From Methylobacterium durans (GTDB lineage Bacteria > Pseudomonadota > Alphaproteobacteria > Rhizobiales > Beijerinckiaceae), in contig NZ_CP029550.1 of NCBI RefSeq assembly GCF_003173715.1, positions 6,154,001 to 6,218,000 on the forward strand: a stretch of 64,000 nucleotides of DNA, given 5' to 3'. The translations under genes and the position numbers were made by a program. Shown piece after piece: positions 62,468 through 64,000 of the stretch. The notes below the pieces were generated by a model. The model made no database searches. It was not told the origin of the DNA and saw only the letters and a list, made by a program, of their open reading frames with translations. Position 1 is the first letter of the stretch. Every line of letters begins with the position of its first letter.

Positions 62468-63560
62468 CAGGGGCGTCTGTCCGGGAAGAGCAGGCTCGAA
62501 TCGCCGTAGGAGTAGAAGCGGTAGCCCGCTCGTATCGCGTGGCCGTAGGCCGTCCGCATGGTCTCGAGCCCTGAGAAGGCCGAGACCAGCATGAACAGGG
62601 TCGAGCGCGGCAGGTGGAAGTTCGTCATCAGAGCATCGACGGCGCGCACGGGCACCCCCGGCGTGATGAAGATGTCGGTCGGCCCCGCGAAGGCGCGGAG
62701 CCTGCCGGCCGCGTCGGCCGCGCTCTCCAGGAGCCGCAGCGCGGTAGTGCCGACCGCCACGATCCGCCCGCCCCGGGCCCGCACCGCGTTGAGGGCTTCG
62801 GCCGTCGCGGCGTCGAGCCGGCCGATCTCGGCGTGCATCCGGTGGTCGGCGGTGTCGTCCGCCTTGACGGGCAGGAAGGTGCCGGCGCCCACATGCAGCG
62901 TGACCGTGTGGCGGGAAAGGCCGGCCGCATCGATTCCCGCGAGGAGATCCTCCGAGAAGTGCAGCCCCGCGGTCGGCGCGGCGACGGCACCGGGCTCGGT
63001 GGCGTAGACCGTCTGATAGTCGTGGGCGTCCTGCGCGTCGGCCGGCCGCTTGCCCGCGATGTAGGGTGGCAGCGGCAGGGTGCCGAGGGCGGCGACGCGC
63101 TCGTCGAGGATCGGGCCCGAGAGGTCGAAGCGGAGCACGATCTCCCCCCCTCCCCCTTCTCGACGAGTTGGGCTGTGAGCCCGCCGAGTTCGCAGGGCGC
63201 TCCCTCCCGGTGATCGCCGAAGCGCAGGGTGTCGCCCGGGGCGAGGCGTTTGCCCGGCCGCGCGAAGGCCCGCCAGCGATCCGGCGCCTCGCGCTGGTGC
63301 AGCATCACCTCCGTCCGCAGGCCCGCGGCGCCGGGCCGGGTACGCAGGGCTTGGAGGCGAGCCGGAATCACCCGCGTGTCGTTGAAGACGAGGGCGTCGC
63401 CCGGGCGCAGCAGACCCGGAAGGTCGCGCACCGTCCTGTCCTCAAGAAGCGGCCGCCCGCCGGGACGCACGACGAGGAGGCGCCCGGCATCGCGCGGTTG
63501 GGCGGGCCGCAGCGCGATGCGCGCCTCCGGCAGCTCGAAATCGAACAGGTCCACACGCAT
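62467..63560 (-). CDS. queA: tRNA preQ1(34) S-adenosylmethionine ribosyltransferase-isomerase, frameshifted
   Basis: The N-terminal part (from ATG 63560, [20 protein letters not shown]) and the C-terminal part ([20 protein letters not shown] to [16 protein letters not shown]) are in different frames. They join at a run of seven C at 63144-63150; one extra base would restore GGEIVLRFD. All other QueA motifs ([16 protein letters not shown], [14 protein letters not shown]) are intact, so this is either a very recent mutation or a homopolymer sequencing error. Together with tgt it makes epoxyqueuosine. Confidence 0.88.
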
Positions 63561-63709
63561 GGGGCGCTGAAGTGCACGCTTCAGGCGTCCCGATCAATGC
63601 GGCGCGTGGCACGGCTGCCCTGTCGCGGGCCTCGGCGCGGCCGGCGACCGAGGCTTGACCGCGCCGCGCTCCGGTTCACCATGCACGCCTCTTTGTGGGG
63701 GGGCGAACC

Positions 63710-63943
63710 GTGCAGGACGCCAGGAACAGGCGGCGAATCCGCCAGACGCTCGATGCGCAACTCGTCGGCTACTGGGACCGGGAGGCGGCCCGCCTCGACG
63801 CCCTCGCCGAGCAGGCGCGGTTCGGCTGGATGGCCCGGCGCTACCGGCGCAAGGCGGTGCAGGCCCGGGCCCAGGCCGAGCGCAGCCGGGTCCGCGAGGC
63901 GGCACGGGGCCTCGGGGGCGATGCCGCGCCCGATGGCGCGTGA
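63710..63943 (+). CDS. Small basic helical protein
   Basis: 77 residues from a GTG at 63710 (VQDARNRRRIRQTLDAQLVG), nearly all helix with many Arg and Ala (ARFGWMARRYRRKAVQARAQ). Transcribed divergently from queA. No family recognised. The last 57 nt of the window show no gene. Confidence 0.45.
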   Translation: MQDARNRRRIRQTLDAQLVGYWDREAARLDALAEQARFGWMARRYRRKAVQARAQAERSRVREAARGLGGDAAPDGA

Positions 63944-64000
63944 CAGCGCTGATGTGCCGGACCGTCTCCGCGCCGATGACTTCGGTGCCGAGGGACGCGG

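Noticed and set aside
1..64000. CRISPR array
   Set aside because: No run of regularly spaced direct repeats was seen on either strand.

Overview
The window looks like a stretch of a high-GC alphaproteobacterial chromosome, most likely Methylobacterium/Methylorubrum or a close relative. This is inferred from the GC-rich codon use, the bacteriophytochrome operon, the DUF6894, DUF6522 and PilZ small proteins and the mix of insertion sequences. No 16S or other decisive marker is present. Ordinary chromosome appears only at the right end: a tRNA-Lys(UUU) gene (61058-61133, minus), then tgt and queA for queuosine synthesis, with queA frameshifted in a poly-C tract.

The rest is two mobile elements joined at one attachment site. 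The 45 nt at the 3' end of the tRNA-Lys gene (61058-61102) are repeated exactly at 10529-10573. The 50.5 kb between them is therefore an integrated island, carrying a P4-type integrase (10732-11880) at its left end and integrase arm-site-like repeats at both ends. Left of 10529 lies a decayed prophage-like element. It has an S24 repressor with two near-identical operators, short phage-type genes, several truncated phage gene starts interleaved with opposite-strand genes, and its own excisionase-integrase pair (8878-10441) ending just before the same attachment sequence.

Inside the island, left to right: a module of small DNA-binding proteins and a helix-turn-helix/reverse-transcriptase operon (13335-14839) flanked by foldable non-coding DNA; a metallophosphatase; a bacteriophytochrome kinase fused to a receiver domain plus a hybrid histidine kinase (16491-20965); a 1196-residue SF1 helicase; a segment bounded by two similar recombinase-site-like sequences (25352 and 32418) that carries a DUF294 nucleotidyltransferase, a DnaQ-like exonuclease, a broken DUF485/actP remnant, an IS630 element and a three-gene recombinase operon; then a long region dominated by insertion sequences (IS110, IS5, IS701, IS3, IS481) with small secreted or regulatory genes and fragments of chromosomal operons (atpI, cysW'-cysA, truncated TRIC channel).

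Two things stand out as possible undescribed biology. One is the HTH-RT operon, whose RT has an HGDD active site and no obvious intron, retron or diversity-generating context. The other is a three-gene cassette (about 75-residue protein, 39-residue membrane microprotein, 140-residue protein) present twice in the same order, once intact at 56569-57484 and once decayed and split by an IS3 at 46830-49038, with a third copy of the microprotein nearby.
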